From contig CADCXD010000002.1 in the NCBI GenBank assembly GCA_902806575.1, forward strand, positions 3,658,001-3,722,000: a stretch of DNA of 64,000 bases, read 5' to 3'. This stretch comes from Jackrogersella multiformis (lineage: Eukaryota; Ascomycota; Sordariomycetes; Xylariales; Hypoxylaceae). Shown here in pieces: positions 25,915 through 36,011 of this stretch. How positions within the stretch are numbered: position 1 is the stretch's first letter; the number at the start of each line of letters is the position of its first letter. The notes below the pieces were generated by a model, which was not told the DNA's origin, searched no databases, and saw only the letters and a program-made list of their open reading frames with translations. A program made the position numbers and the translations under genes.

Positions 25915-27077
25915 ATGATGCTCTATCCGAGATCTTAACTATTGTTAAAGGGACATTGGTATAGGACACAATGCTTTTGTCAAATATCTACTCGTGATGT
26001 GCGAATGACAAATGCGCACTCATTTTCACATTAACTCCACTGGATGACCAATCTCTAGAGAAGAGTGTTGGAAAAGAAGCTGCGGGTGGACGGGGTTTTA
26101 CTGTTTATGCCAACGCAACCGTGGCCTTGCTGTGTACATGAATGAAGTTGAGGCGTTATAGGTTGCGAAAAGGAGTAACGGGGCGTTATCGAGCTGATAC
26201 CACAGATTCTGCTCATGTGTCAGTTAGTCAGGGAAAGGCTTGCACTACTTCGCCGTGGGCGTTGGCTTCATTTACTTGCCGATTTGACACCTTCCTATGA
26301 TGCGAAGGGATACCGCTACTAATCAACATGTTGGACTTGTCTTTATTGGCCATGGCTTGTGATTCTGCAATGCTGTTGCTACGGGTGGCCCAGATTGGTG
26401 TAAGCTTGACCTATTTGAAGACCCTTGGACTCGTATAAAAGGTAGTACGATAATGCTCCGATTCCTACCCGAAATTGTGATATATGCCCAAGGCGTTGCC
26501 CTCTTTGGACCTTGGTTGCTGGGAACCTGAAACCCTTTTTTCACCCCAAGTCCAACAAAGTGAGACATGCCTAAGGGGATCTATCTAAGTGAGAAACGGA
26601 CAAATCGACAAGTTGGTAGCTTCATACGCCACAGTGGTGTTTATATACTAGGCCTGTATTTAGGTCAGGACGCGATAGAAGGTCGTAAAATTGTGACACG
26701 ACTTCGACTCCGTCCAATCAGAATAGAACTAGCATTGTTAACTATCGACAACACCAAAGTAGCAGCACATCATCAAAAAAGCATTGATGAATAATTAACA
26801 TGGCAATCTGCAATCCTTGTTTTCTGTATATGTTTTCCTGCCCAGAGCTGAAAGTATACAAGAACGCCCTAGGCAGACGTTGGGTAAGGCTCTACGGCCC
26901 TAAGCTTACTACTGATTAGTATAAATGCCGAGCCTGCTGTCAGCTTCATCCATCTTACCTACTCGGTAGGTTGGAATCATTTCATACCAGGTTATACCAG
27001 CACATCTTAAAGGGCTCAAAATACCTACATAAGTCCCAACTCTGACCACTAAATCGAATTAAGTTCACTTCATCTCC
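25915..27077. other. Intergenic
   Basis: Small frames at 26323-26568 (-) and 26567-26794 (+) have no recognisable domain. No other structure seen. Confidence 0.5.
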
Positions 27078-27614
27078 ATGGCTGAAATCCGCAACAACAA
27101 CCACCAAATGATCTACCACGACACAGACCGGAAGGCTCCCCAGCTCGCGCGGAGCACGTCTCCGATACAGACGCAGCTCATCGATAGCCGGCACGTTCGA
27201 GACCCAATGCATCTCGTGCTATTGCTGAACGATGAGTATGGGAATGGGAACTACGAGGTCGAGGTAGGTAAAGATCAAGGCACCCACCCATCTACTAGTC
27301 GACGGGGCCATCATCATGCTCGCCCGCAGACCTGCTAGATCAATCGACAGACATGTCACCAAACTTCAGCTGTGATTAACTTGGTAACTTATTTCACAGA
27401 TGCGACACAATTGTTTCACCATTCGCGCTCCCGGAAGACTGCAGTGGAGCCAGGTATACGCCAGATGCCGTTGAAAATGGGGTTACAAAGCAACTGTGTT
27501 ATTTGATTCAACGACGAACAGCGACGAAGCAATTTCATTCGCCCACTCGTTATATTTGTACTCTTTTGGATTTTGCTATTAGTTTCGGTACACTCCTGGA
27601 GAGAAGCCTTGTGA
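27078..27614 (+). CDS. Small orphan protein family, member A1, with putative C-terminal membrane anchor
   Basis: Assembled from three exons: 27078-27263 (62 codons), 27400-27453 (18 codons) and 27522-27614 (30 residues plus stop), 110 residues in all. Both introns are phase 0; donors are GTAGGT and GTATAC, acceptors CACAG and AACAG. Exon 1 ends LLNDEYGNGNYEVE and exon 2 is MRHNCFTIRAPGRLQWSQ. Both pieces align with three other genes in this window (33050, 34884, 41844) that break at the same two points. Exon 3 encodes a hydrophobic helix (LVIFVLFWILLLVSV) near the C-terminus, suggesting a tail-anchored protein. If intron 2 is retained, the frame stops six codons later instead. No known function. 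Confidence 0.55.
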
Positions 27615-28677
27615 TTGGGCTTGACAGTAGGAGATAGGAGCTGTGATTCTCTGTCAGTGGGGAGCCGTGCTCTCGTCACACAATCACACGAACAAGGGGT
27701 TTAGACGGCATATGGATGGTGTGTTTATGGTTACGATGTGATGCTAACGAATTTTATTTTCTTACAATTTGGGGGAAACCTTTGTACCCATAACATGGTC
27801 GATGTAAGGGGATGTTGTTTTCATGATTAAGATTTTTATAAGTGCGTTTTTCATAACCTCATTGCACACTCGTTTAACTTTTATATACACACGTATTCGC
27901 CATTGGATAAATCTTCATTATTAAATACCAGTATTTGGTTCAATTGTAACCTTTGCTATTTCTAACTTATTGATACCATTAGATAAGACTAACGTGAATG
28001 TTTATAACTTCAAATTTTCCATCTGCTCTCGAGTCAGGGGTAAAAGTGGAGACAATATCAACTCGGCGATGATTCAGTTGGAAGGCTTCAACTGTATATG
28101 AAGAGACAGAAGGTTTCTAAGGATTAATCATAATGTTAGTGTTGTATTCTAATTATAATAATTACCTACCTAGGTAGGTACCAATAAGCCTCTTTTCCCT
28201 GCTGTTCACTTCGACTATTATATTCTCAACAGTCACCTATATGCCTTGAAGCCTCGGCGCAAATTTAACGACTTTTAAAATGTACCAATTCTTATATTAT
28301 ATTAATAACGATAGATAATAGCAAACTAATTCTTGTAAATTATGAACCTACCACTGTAAAATTTAATGAGTTCTTATAAACACTTATACAGTTATATTAT
28401 GTACAACTTTGTTAAATAATTATGCAAGACTACCGATATAAGTTAATGCAACTTTATTCAACACTTAGTTAAACCTGATTGGTCAGGTTTTAAGCAAATA
28501 GGCAATTTTTGCATAAACTAATATTGCGTGATTTCACGTGACCACGGTTTCTTCCTATTCATTAGTGTAGATTAAATAAAACTTATGATCGAAACTTATG
28601 ATCAATAAGTAACAAATATGCAGATTTTCAGTTTCGTGTTGCCCAATCGAAGACCTCATTTGAGCATACTCTGAGAC
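27615..28677. other. AT-rich intergenic upstream of sulfide:quinone oxidoreductase
   Basis: Moderately AT-rich. A perfect 18-base palindrome built on TACCTAGGTA lies at 28163-28180. No gene seen. Confidence 0.5.
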
Positions 28678-30336
28678 ATGGCGGGTGTCTCCGTGCTTCG
28701 TCCACTCGTTAGAGCTCCGGCGAGGGGGTTGAGGAGAACCTACGCGACCTCAATACCAGCGAAGGCCCACCATCGTGTCGTGATTGTTGGAGGAGGGACC
28801 GCCGGCGTGACTGTTGCTGCTCAGTTGCAAAGAAGCACGGAACTTGAGAACAAGGATATTGCTATCCTAGACCCTGCGCAAACGCACCACTACCAGGCGA
28901 GTCTCCTTTGGATTTGTTAGCAGGTATAGGTAACTCCCGAGTTGCTAACGTTGGGACAGCCTGGATGGACACTCGTCGGTTCGGGCCTGAGGGCCCTTGA
29001 GGATATGCATAGACCAATGTCTACCGTGATTCCGAAGGGTGTGAAGCACTATCCCCTGGGCGTGTCTACTTTTGACCCCGCAAACGACGCCATCAAGACC
29101 ACGGAAGGAGTTGATGTATCCTATGACTACCTGGTTGTTGCGCCTGGCCTCGAGACAAACTTCTCTGGCGTATCAGGCCTTGAGCAAGCTCTACAAGACC
29201 CTGCCAGCCAGGTCTCATCCATTTATTCGGAGAAGACAGTCGAACAAGTCTGGAAGAATATCCAAGCTTTCAAAAAGGGGCCAGCTATCTTCACCCAGCC
29301 CGCAGGCATAATAAAGTGCGCTGGTGCACCTCAGAAGGTCATGTGGATGGCTCTCTCGCAATGGAAGCGAGATGGTGTGCGAGACAACATCGATATAACT
29401 TTCGCAACGGGCGGTCCTTGTAAGATAACCAATAGGCCCATTAAAAGGATTCCATGTGTTAACTTTCGTGTAGCTATGTTTGCCGTCCCGAAATACTCGC
29501 AGGTCCTCGAGGATTTGCGCAAGCAGCGCAATGTCGAGGGTCTCTTCCAACATAACCTCGTTAAGGTGGACCCGAAAAGCAAGGTTGCGACTTTTAAAAA
29601 TCTAGCGGATGGTGCTAAGGGAGCGCTTGTAGAGAGGGAGTTTGGTTTTCTTCGTAAGTACATCTCCACGGCTAGTTTAGCCCCTATCCGGACACGGGAT
29701 CGTTGCTGATTGATGTTAATAGACGTTGTGCCGCCACAAAAGCCGTGGGACTGGGTCGCTAAATCAGAGCTAGGTGAGTTTGCTCTTACAAGAGAGGTTT
29801 CATTTGAATGAAGTCAAAGACGACTAACCTTACTTCCTCACAGCCGATGCAACAGGCTGGGTCGATGTTGATAAATCCACCACTCAACATTCGAAATTCA
29901 AGAACGTTTTCTCTCTTGGCGACGCATCCAGTCTCCCGAACAGCAAAACCGCAGCAGCTATCACATCGCAAGCCCCAGTCCTAGTAGACAACCTATTGAC
30001 TGCTATGGGAGGCAAAGAGCTCAAGGCTTCATATGATGGGTACGCAAGCTGTCCGCTGCTCACTGGCCACAACGAACTCATGCTTTGCGAATTCAAATAC
30101 GGCGGCGTACCCAAGGAGACCTTTGCAAATATCCTTGGAGGCCAGGAGTCGCCTAGTCGCTTGTTCTACCATTTGAAGAAGGATTTCTTCGTAAGTAACA
30201 TGATAAGCCCCTTATTGAGTTGGCCGTTTACTGACTACACCTTACTTAGCCTTATGTTTATTGGAATCACTTTGTTAATGGTACATGGTACGGACCGAGC
30301 GGATTTTTCAAACCTGATACCACGAATAAAGCTTAG
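28678..30336 (+). CDS. Mitochondrial sulfide:quinone oxidoreductase
   Basis: Six exons (28678-28896, 28960-29419, 29474-29653, 29723-29773, 29844-30190, 30250-30336) give 447 residues, the normal length for the family. A basic N-terminal presequence (MAGVSVLRPLVRAPARGLRR) precedes the FAD-binding VVIVGGGTAGVTVA. Conserved blocks include HHYQPGWTLVGSG, YDYLVVAPGL, IIKCAGAPQK with one redox cysteine (about residue 193), SMFAVPKYS, FSLGDASSLPNSKTAAA and YDGYASCPLLTG with the second redox cysteine (about 373). The enzyme oxidises H2S at the inner mitochondrial membrane and passes electrons to ubiquinone. The first intron starts GC rather than GT; reading it so is required to join the invariant YQ-PGWTLVG. 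Intron 2 is 54 bases without an in-frame stop, so retention would leave the frame open. Confidence 0.95.
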
Positions 30337-30755
30337 ATTCGACGAACTGTATGAGAGTAGATAGATTAGATTAGATCTGTATATGAATATTCTGTAGGTA
30401 TAACCATCAAACTAACGCCCACTAATAAGTTATTATTAGACCCCTAGGTAGGTATATTAATGAATATAATGGATTCATCTTAAGAGCCAAACTCACCTAA
30501 CCAGGTAGGTTACTACATGGAATCGATGATTGCATTACGAGATCATAAGTTTGTTACCAGGTACCTATGCAGCTTATTTTAGAACGCTTAACCTTAACCT
30601 TTAGGTAGCTTTTTGTAAAGCCCCTTTTCATGGCACGGTTTCTTGTACTCTCACATATCCCGCAATAAGTGAGAGTAATTAGTATAACTGTGTTGAATTT
30701 TGGAAATTAAGATGTTTCTTAAATTTACTGGGTTAAATATGTTCTTTAAAACTTT
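30337..30755. other. Intergenic between convergent genes
   Basis: Holds the 3' ends of the sulfide:quinone oxidoreductase and aldo-keto reductase genes; short TAGGTA motifs near 30443-30455. No gene seen. Confidence 0.6.
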
Positions 30756-31808
30756 CTATCTCTCGCGTCCAAACTTCGGGGGTTGGGTAGGGGCATTGTC
30801 GAGGATCTTTTCAATCTCCGCCATCACATCAGGAGTCAACTTCTCGATCAATTTGACAGCCTTTACATTATCCTCAATCTGCTCAACCTTCGTGGCGCCG
30901 AGAATCACGGTGCTGACATTCGGGTTCTTGAGTGTCCACGCTAACGCCAGCGAGGCAGTATTTCCACCAAGACGCTCAGCAATTGCCGCCAATTTCTTGA
31001 CCTTTTCGAGCTTTACCTTGCCCTCCTCGGTTTGCAGTGACTTGATGGTGGTATTGAAGAATTCACCGTGATTGGCGAAGCGGGATCCTTCGGGAATGCC
31101 GTTATTGTACTTTCCGGTCAAAAGTCCGGAAGCTAGCGGCGACCAGATAGTGGTGCCATACTGGAACTGATCAAAGATTGGTGCGTACTCAACCTCGAAG
31201 CGCTGGCGGTGGAAGGCGTTGTACTGGGGCTGTTCGACTACCGGAGCGATGAGGTTATATCGCTCTGCAATCTGGGTAGCCTCCAGGATCTGAGCTGCGG
31301 TCCACTCAGAGGTTCCCCAGTAGTAAGCTAGGTTGAGGTTTCGGATGACTTGAGTGAATCCCTCTACGATCTCTTTCATGGGAGTAGCAAAGTCGGGGCG
31401 GTGGGCGAATACAACGTCAACGTATGGCTGCTGTAGGCGATCGAGCGAGCTCTTCAGGCCCTCGACAATATGCTTTCTGCTGAGACCACGGGTATTGGGC
31501 TCCTTTCGACCAGTGCCGAAGAAAATCTTGGTATTGAGGACATACTCGTCACGAGGCCATCCAAGCTCTTTCAAGGCCTGGCCCATCTCGACCTCGGACT
31601 CTCCGTTGGCATAGCTCTCTGCCGTGTCGAAAGTGTTGATACCGTGGTTCCGGGCTGCTTCGAGACATTTCTTCACGATCTCGCCCTTTTCGGTACCTCC
31701 ATATGTTAGCCATCCACCCAAGGACAGCACGCTCACCTTGAGACCCGTGGGTCCCAGGTGTCGAAACTGCATATCCTTAGGATCATAGGTAGACTTGACG
31801 ACGGGCAT
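30756..31808 (-). CDS. Aldo-keto reductase, voltage-gated K+ channel beta-subunit type
   Basis: Single exon, 350 residues from the ATG at 31808, which has a strong context (CACCATGCC). The frame continues upstream to another ATG at 31883, adding 25 residues with an Arg-rich, possibly mitochondrial, extension (MFRLFRRFPAVPSRSQ). The TIM-barrel signature FRHLGPTGLKVSVLSLGGW opens the domain; the catalytic tetrad is Asp61, Tyr66, Lys94 and His136 (in FDTAESYANG, LNTKIFFG, VFAHRPD). WGTSEWTAAQI and SPLASGLLTGKY are typical of the KCNAB/AKR6 group, which uses NADPH on small carbonyls. The last residues, PPKFGRER, are unremarkable. It is convergent with the sulfide:quinone oxidoreductase gene. Substrate unknown. 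Confidence 0.93.
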   Translation of the reverse strand: MPVVKSTYDPKDMQFRHLGPTGLKVSVLSLGGWLTYGGTEKGEIVKKCLEAARNHGINTFDTAESYANGESEVEMGQALKELGWPRDEYVLNTKIFFGTGRKEPNTRGLSRKHIVEGLKSSLDRLQQPYVDVVFAHRPDFATPMKEIVEGFTQVIRNLNLAYYWGTSEWTAAQILEATQIAERYNLIAPVVEQPQYNAFHRQRFEVEYAPIFDQFQYGTTIWSPLASGLLTGKYNNGIPEGSRFANHGEFFNTTIKSLQTEEGKVKLEKVKKLAAIAERLGGNTASLALAWTLKNPNVSTVILGATKVEQIEDNVKAVKLIEKLTPDVMAEIEKILDNAPTQPPKFGRER

Positions 31809-31883
31809 GGTGACAATTCTTCTCGTGTGTTGTAGTTGGCTTCTTGAGGGAACAGCCGGAAATCTGCGGAATAAACGAAACAT

Positions 31884-33049
31884 GAGGGGAAAAGGAAATC
31901 GAAAACTCGGTAAATTTCAGTTAAATACGTTGAATACAATGACACCTTGCCTACCTAGGTAGTTTATTAGCCTACAGGTCATGACGCGATTAAATCTCCA
32001 CTGACTTAAACCCTTAGTCCTCCCTTATCGCCGCAAATACTACGAGATATACGAGGCAGCTAAACCTCTAGCGTCACTAATACCTTAGTGAGGTAGTGTT
32101 ACACCCCACCAAAAATTCTCATCGGCAGCTAGGTAATACTCTTGATTACATGATAATACGTCATAAATATCGGTGACAAGGTCGGAGAAATTGGATGGTT
32201 TTCGGGATTTATATTTAACGCCGTAGCATGCTTTCTAAGGTACAAGTTTACATTCCAATCCTCTTGGTTGTAAGCATTAAAGGGCTATTAGTAATATAAA
32301 GTACCTTATATACCTATTAGAGGAACATAATCTTGTATTTGAGGTGTTTAACGTTTACTTAACCACTCGTTAATTCGTCAAGGGATATACTACACTTTCA
32401 GGGGTAATGTGATTGTCAAGACACGATTGTTATCGTATCAAGAAAATTAACTGTAATATGACTTCACTCTTAACTTAATTGTAATTGGAATTCATAGATG
32501 GAAACTTTCCATAAGTTTATATGTTAACACTCGAGTTACATAATAGTTGAGGTTGGATTAGTGCGGCGAAATGTCATTTGTAGTTGAAGAACGGCTTATG
32601 ATTGGGTACCAAATATACGGTAATAACGTGGATTAAATGAATATACCTAGGTACCTTAGAGGTGGAAAATGACCTCATTACAAGGGGATATGTCCCATAA
32701 ACTAATTACTGACAGCGATATCTTGTCAAGCGGCCAGTTATAGCAAGTGTGAAAAGGGGTATTACATTGTCGGGAGATAACAGTGGAGACAATATAGATA
32801 ATACTAAAGAGCCCCCTTTCCCTAACTTTCACTTTGTGCTATAATCAAAACTTATGGGTCGTATTATTTCTCTGGTTACCTAATTATCTCGCAAATATAT
32901 CGATATTTACTCTAAATAATACACAATACTAACACAATCTAACATCATGACCTTGGAACTTAACCCTTACTCGTACAAGTTGTAAAAGGAAATACATCAT
33001 CGCTTATATCGTACATCTTTTCCAACGATTCGGTGGTTATTGATTCCCC
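31884..33049. other. AT-rich intergenic
   Basis: Moderately AT-rich, with short TACCTAGGTA-type motifs at 31950-31962 and 32645-32657. No gene seen. Confidence 0.5.
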
Positions 33050-33549
33050 TCAGTACCCCATCGAGCGACTTTTGGAACATCTGTCCCTCACCCTTATAGT
33101 ATTCCAAAGCCAATTTGGAATAAGGCAGATAATAATTGTACACGTTGGTTTAAATGATGTTATATTGGCGTTCGTATTGACCTCGATAATTCGCAAATCT
33201 TCTTGATCGTACACTAATAATTCAACTTCGTCAGTCTCGACTCGCCTAATATAGGTATCTACAACGCATAATTCCTCAGGATAAGACACTCACTTGGTTC
33301 AGTTCCGTTCTAGACTTAATGTCATAGATATTATGCCGCATCTGCCATTTCGTTAGCATTGTTTCATCTCTTAGCAATTCTAGGGAGTAGACATACTTCC
33401 ACCTCGAATTCTCCTTTTCCAAGCTCTTGGAGGAGGATAATGCTGAGTCCTTTTGAGTTTGGGACATACTTCGAGTGAATCATGGTATGGATCTTCAATC
33501 CTTCTGCTTCATCGTCTCTGAAGATCATGGGCTTCGTAGCTACGTCCAT
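33050..33549 (-). CDS. Small orphan protein family, member A3 (tentative model)
   Basis: Exon 1 is 33549-33397 (51 codons, ending LLQELGKGEFEVE) and exon 2 is 33341-33294 (16 codons, MRHNIYDIKSRTELNQ), joined by a 55-base phase-0 intron with GTATGT donor and a GCTAAC branch point. Donor GTGAGT follows exon 2. A third exon 33235-33050 would read TDEVELLVYDQEDL, matching TNDIEL in member A4, and ends with a hydrophobic stretch (TCTIIICLIPNWLW) and a basic tail, giving about 128 residues. Its acceptor would be the weak sequence GAG, so exon 3 is uncertain. The ATG at 33549 is preceded by GCGCAG and could itself lie at an exon start. Function unknown. Confidence 0.42.
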
Positions 33550-34883
33550 CTGCGCAATATTTGAAATAATGAAATAATAAGGACAGGTATGCGACAAGTT
33601 ATCAATATCTAAGTGTTACAGCGGAGCGAAACCAGGAAGGGTGCCTAAAAGCCACCCATTCTAAGCCTCGGTATTTATTTACTCTCTTAGATCTAGAATG
33701 TACCTAAAGGGTACCGACCCCAAATTGTCTCAGCTGTCGGATTCCTATGGGGGCATACCGACGTGCATCAGCCTTCACCTAAAACTACACCATATGATCC
33801 TAATACACCTTTATCGAGATATGTTCACCGAGAGGGCGCCTACCTAAGCAAACCGGTAATGTAGGTGCTCTGGTTTGACATAGCCTCAGGGCCTTTGTCT
33901 TGCAATTCCTTTACTTGGAATTCAGGATTCACTAAAACTCATGTGTGTGTGTCTGTTGGTGAATTACACGAGGATGTGAAATGATTGGTCATTGGGCGTT
34001 GATTCCCAATTTCTAAGAGTGGTCAGCTTATCAGCCGTAATATGGCTGGCTGAGTAGTTGGCTAAATTTATGTAACATTAGGGGCGTCCGAGACCAATAA
34101 TTCCACCACCATTCCAAGAGCAATAAGATTAGTGTGCCTTGCCATACTAAGGCCATCATTGAGGACCATATGGGGTTGGGGGCGGGGGCAGTTTCACTTG
34201 AATTATACAAAGGGCAGGCCGTTCAAGAACCTGACTACAGGCCATCCCCTGAATATACCTAATCTTGGGGCTATAGAGGGTTCATCACCATACCTACCTA
34301 GGTAGGTAGTTAGTAATGATGAGCCCCAAAGGCTGGTGTTTAAGTCGTATGGGATGATACGGGTCCTCCAGGTACCGCCCACGGGCACGAACAGTTTCAC
34401 TAATTTGTAAGATGTTGCATATTCATATATAAATAAGCCGGGTGCTTACTCGTTCCATATTTTTTTCGCGCCGAAACATATCAAATAGATTACCTACCTA
34501 CCCAGGTAGGTAGGTAGGTACTAACCATGGTGTGTACCAAATGTTGGCTGAAAGGACTTAAATTCATCGTTACATCTCGTGATAAAGTGTAGAAATCGTC
34601 TTATGACCCCTTGTAGGCAATGGCAGGGCATTTTTTCCCTACTCAATCAGCAATGAACATATCAGACTTAACGTTAGCAAGTCTAGCTGCACGCCACAAA
34701 TCGCTTATGCCCACTGTAACTGTAACTAATTAATCACGAACTTCAATCTCCCAAGAACTTGATCTCGTCTCTGATATTGGTATTCCTTTCTATGCGACAA
34801 TAATATGGAAAAGAGAGCAGTGATGTAAAAGGAAAACCGGTTCTATGAATATATGTATCTCAATTCACTACCATCTACTGTCA
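33550..34883. other. Intergenic between family members A3 and A2
   Basis: TACCTACC palindromes occur at 34291-34308 and 34491-34520. No gene seen. Confidence 0.5.
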
Positions 34884-35210
34884 TCAATATTGACAAGCTT
34901 TAATATCGACCTGCATCAAGTTAGATGTTGTATGCGCAAAAGAACAGAAAAGTAGATTTACTTCAGTGAGATTTTCCTTAGCATTGATCATGTACTGATT
35001 ATGCCTCATCTTCAACACCAGAAGATTCTAAGTCAGTGACAAGGATATGTGAATGGAATGGTAAAGCCGACAAACCTCGACCTGATAGGTGCCTTCTCCA
35101 AATTTCTCATTCAACTTGCGGATCAGCTTTGCGGGGTCGATGTACTGGCTTGGGATAAGTTGGCGATCGTTCGGCGAGAGATGTTGTGAACTTTCACCCT
35201 CTTGCGGCAT
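34884..35210 (-). CDS. Small orphan protein family, member A2
   Basis: Three exons on the minus strand (35210-35076, 35009-34962, 34910-34884) give 69 residues. Exon 1 ends KLIRKLNEKFGEGTYQVE, exon 2 is MRHNQYMINAKENLTE, exon 3 VDIKACQY. Both introns are phase 0 (66 and 51 bases); the first donor is GTTTGT and the second GTAAAT with an ATCTAAC branch and GCAG acceptor. The predicted fold is a helix, a Gly turn and two beta strands, too short for an enzyme. Size and exon pattern match member A4, and exon 2 has the same length as in A3. Function unknown. Confidence 0.55.
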
Positions 35211-36011
35211 GGAAATTTTGCTTGACGCGTCTGATAAAGTACTACAAATATGGTCAGTAAGCAGCGTTTCATCAAATGGGCCTAGTTTGATTTACTTCAT
35301 ATCGCGGGTCAAACTAAGAAAAGGAGGTCTGGACACTAAGGATTCAAAAGATGATAGCTAGTCCTTGGTTAAGATACTATTGCGCGGGAAAGAAACACGG
35401 GGCGACCTCGACCTTTTTTCTCTTTCCATGATCCAAAACCCCCATTAGTTGCCACCGATATGCCCGAAATAAGGCCCCAAGCGTCATGTCCGCCACTGTA
35501 ACACTGAAAGAGGCAGGTGGCCTACAAGCCATCGTCTAATTATTCGCCTATTTTATAGATAATATTACTTGTGTGACCACCTACGTATGCATGTGTATGT
35601 AGTCCCCGGCGGCTGGGAATCCTTTGTAAGAACTGCAGGTACCACATTAGTGTTGCAAGGGGGCGGAGCTCTCAGCCAGTCACTTTGCCACGATACCTCG
35701 GGTTAGGCACTCTTCAGGAAAAAGGAGGGGCTAAAGAAGAGCCTCAGTATATGAGATTGGTACTTTATTACTGAGCTGCCATGGATTCAAGAAGAATGGA
35801 TGTGACATTAGACGTGAAATTCATCTCTTTAGCACTAATTACTTCTTATGTTGTTATGATGTGCGGTATCTCTGCTAATAAATGAAATTAAAGCAAAGGT
35901 AACCCTCTTTCCAGTCATATCAGGACAAGCGAGTGGAACATGAATGTATTATCGGTAAGCATAACCCGTGTTTACTCGTACACAAGGATCGAGACTAATT
36001 GGTATCGCAGG
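35211..36011. other. Intergenic between divergent A2 and kinase 1
   Basis: Shared upstream region of two divergently transcribed genes. No gene or strong motif seen. Confidence 0.5.

Noticed and set aside
26567..26794. 75-codon frame with ATG
   Set aside because: No homologue recognised and no relation to the tiny-gene family; likely chance.
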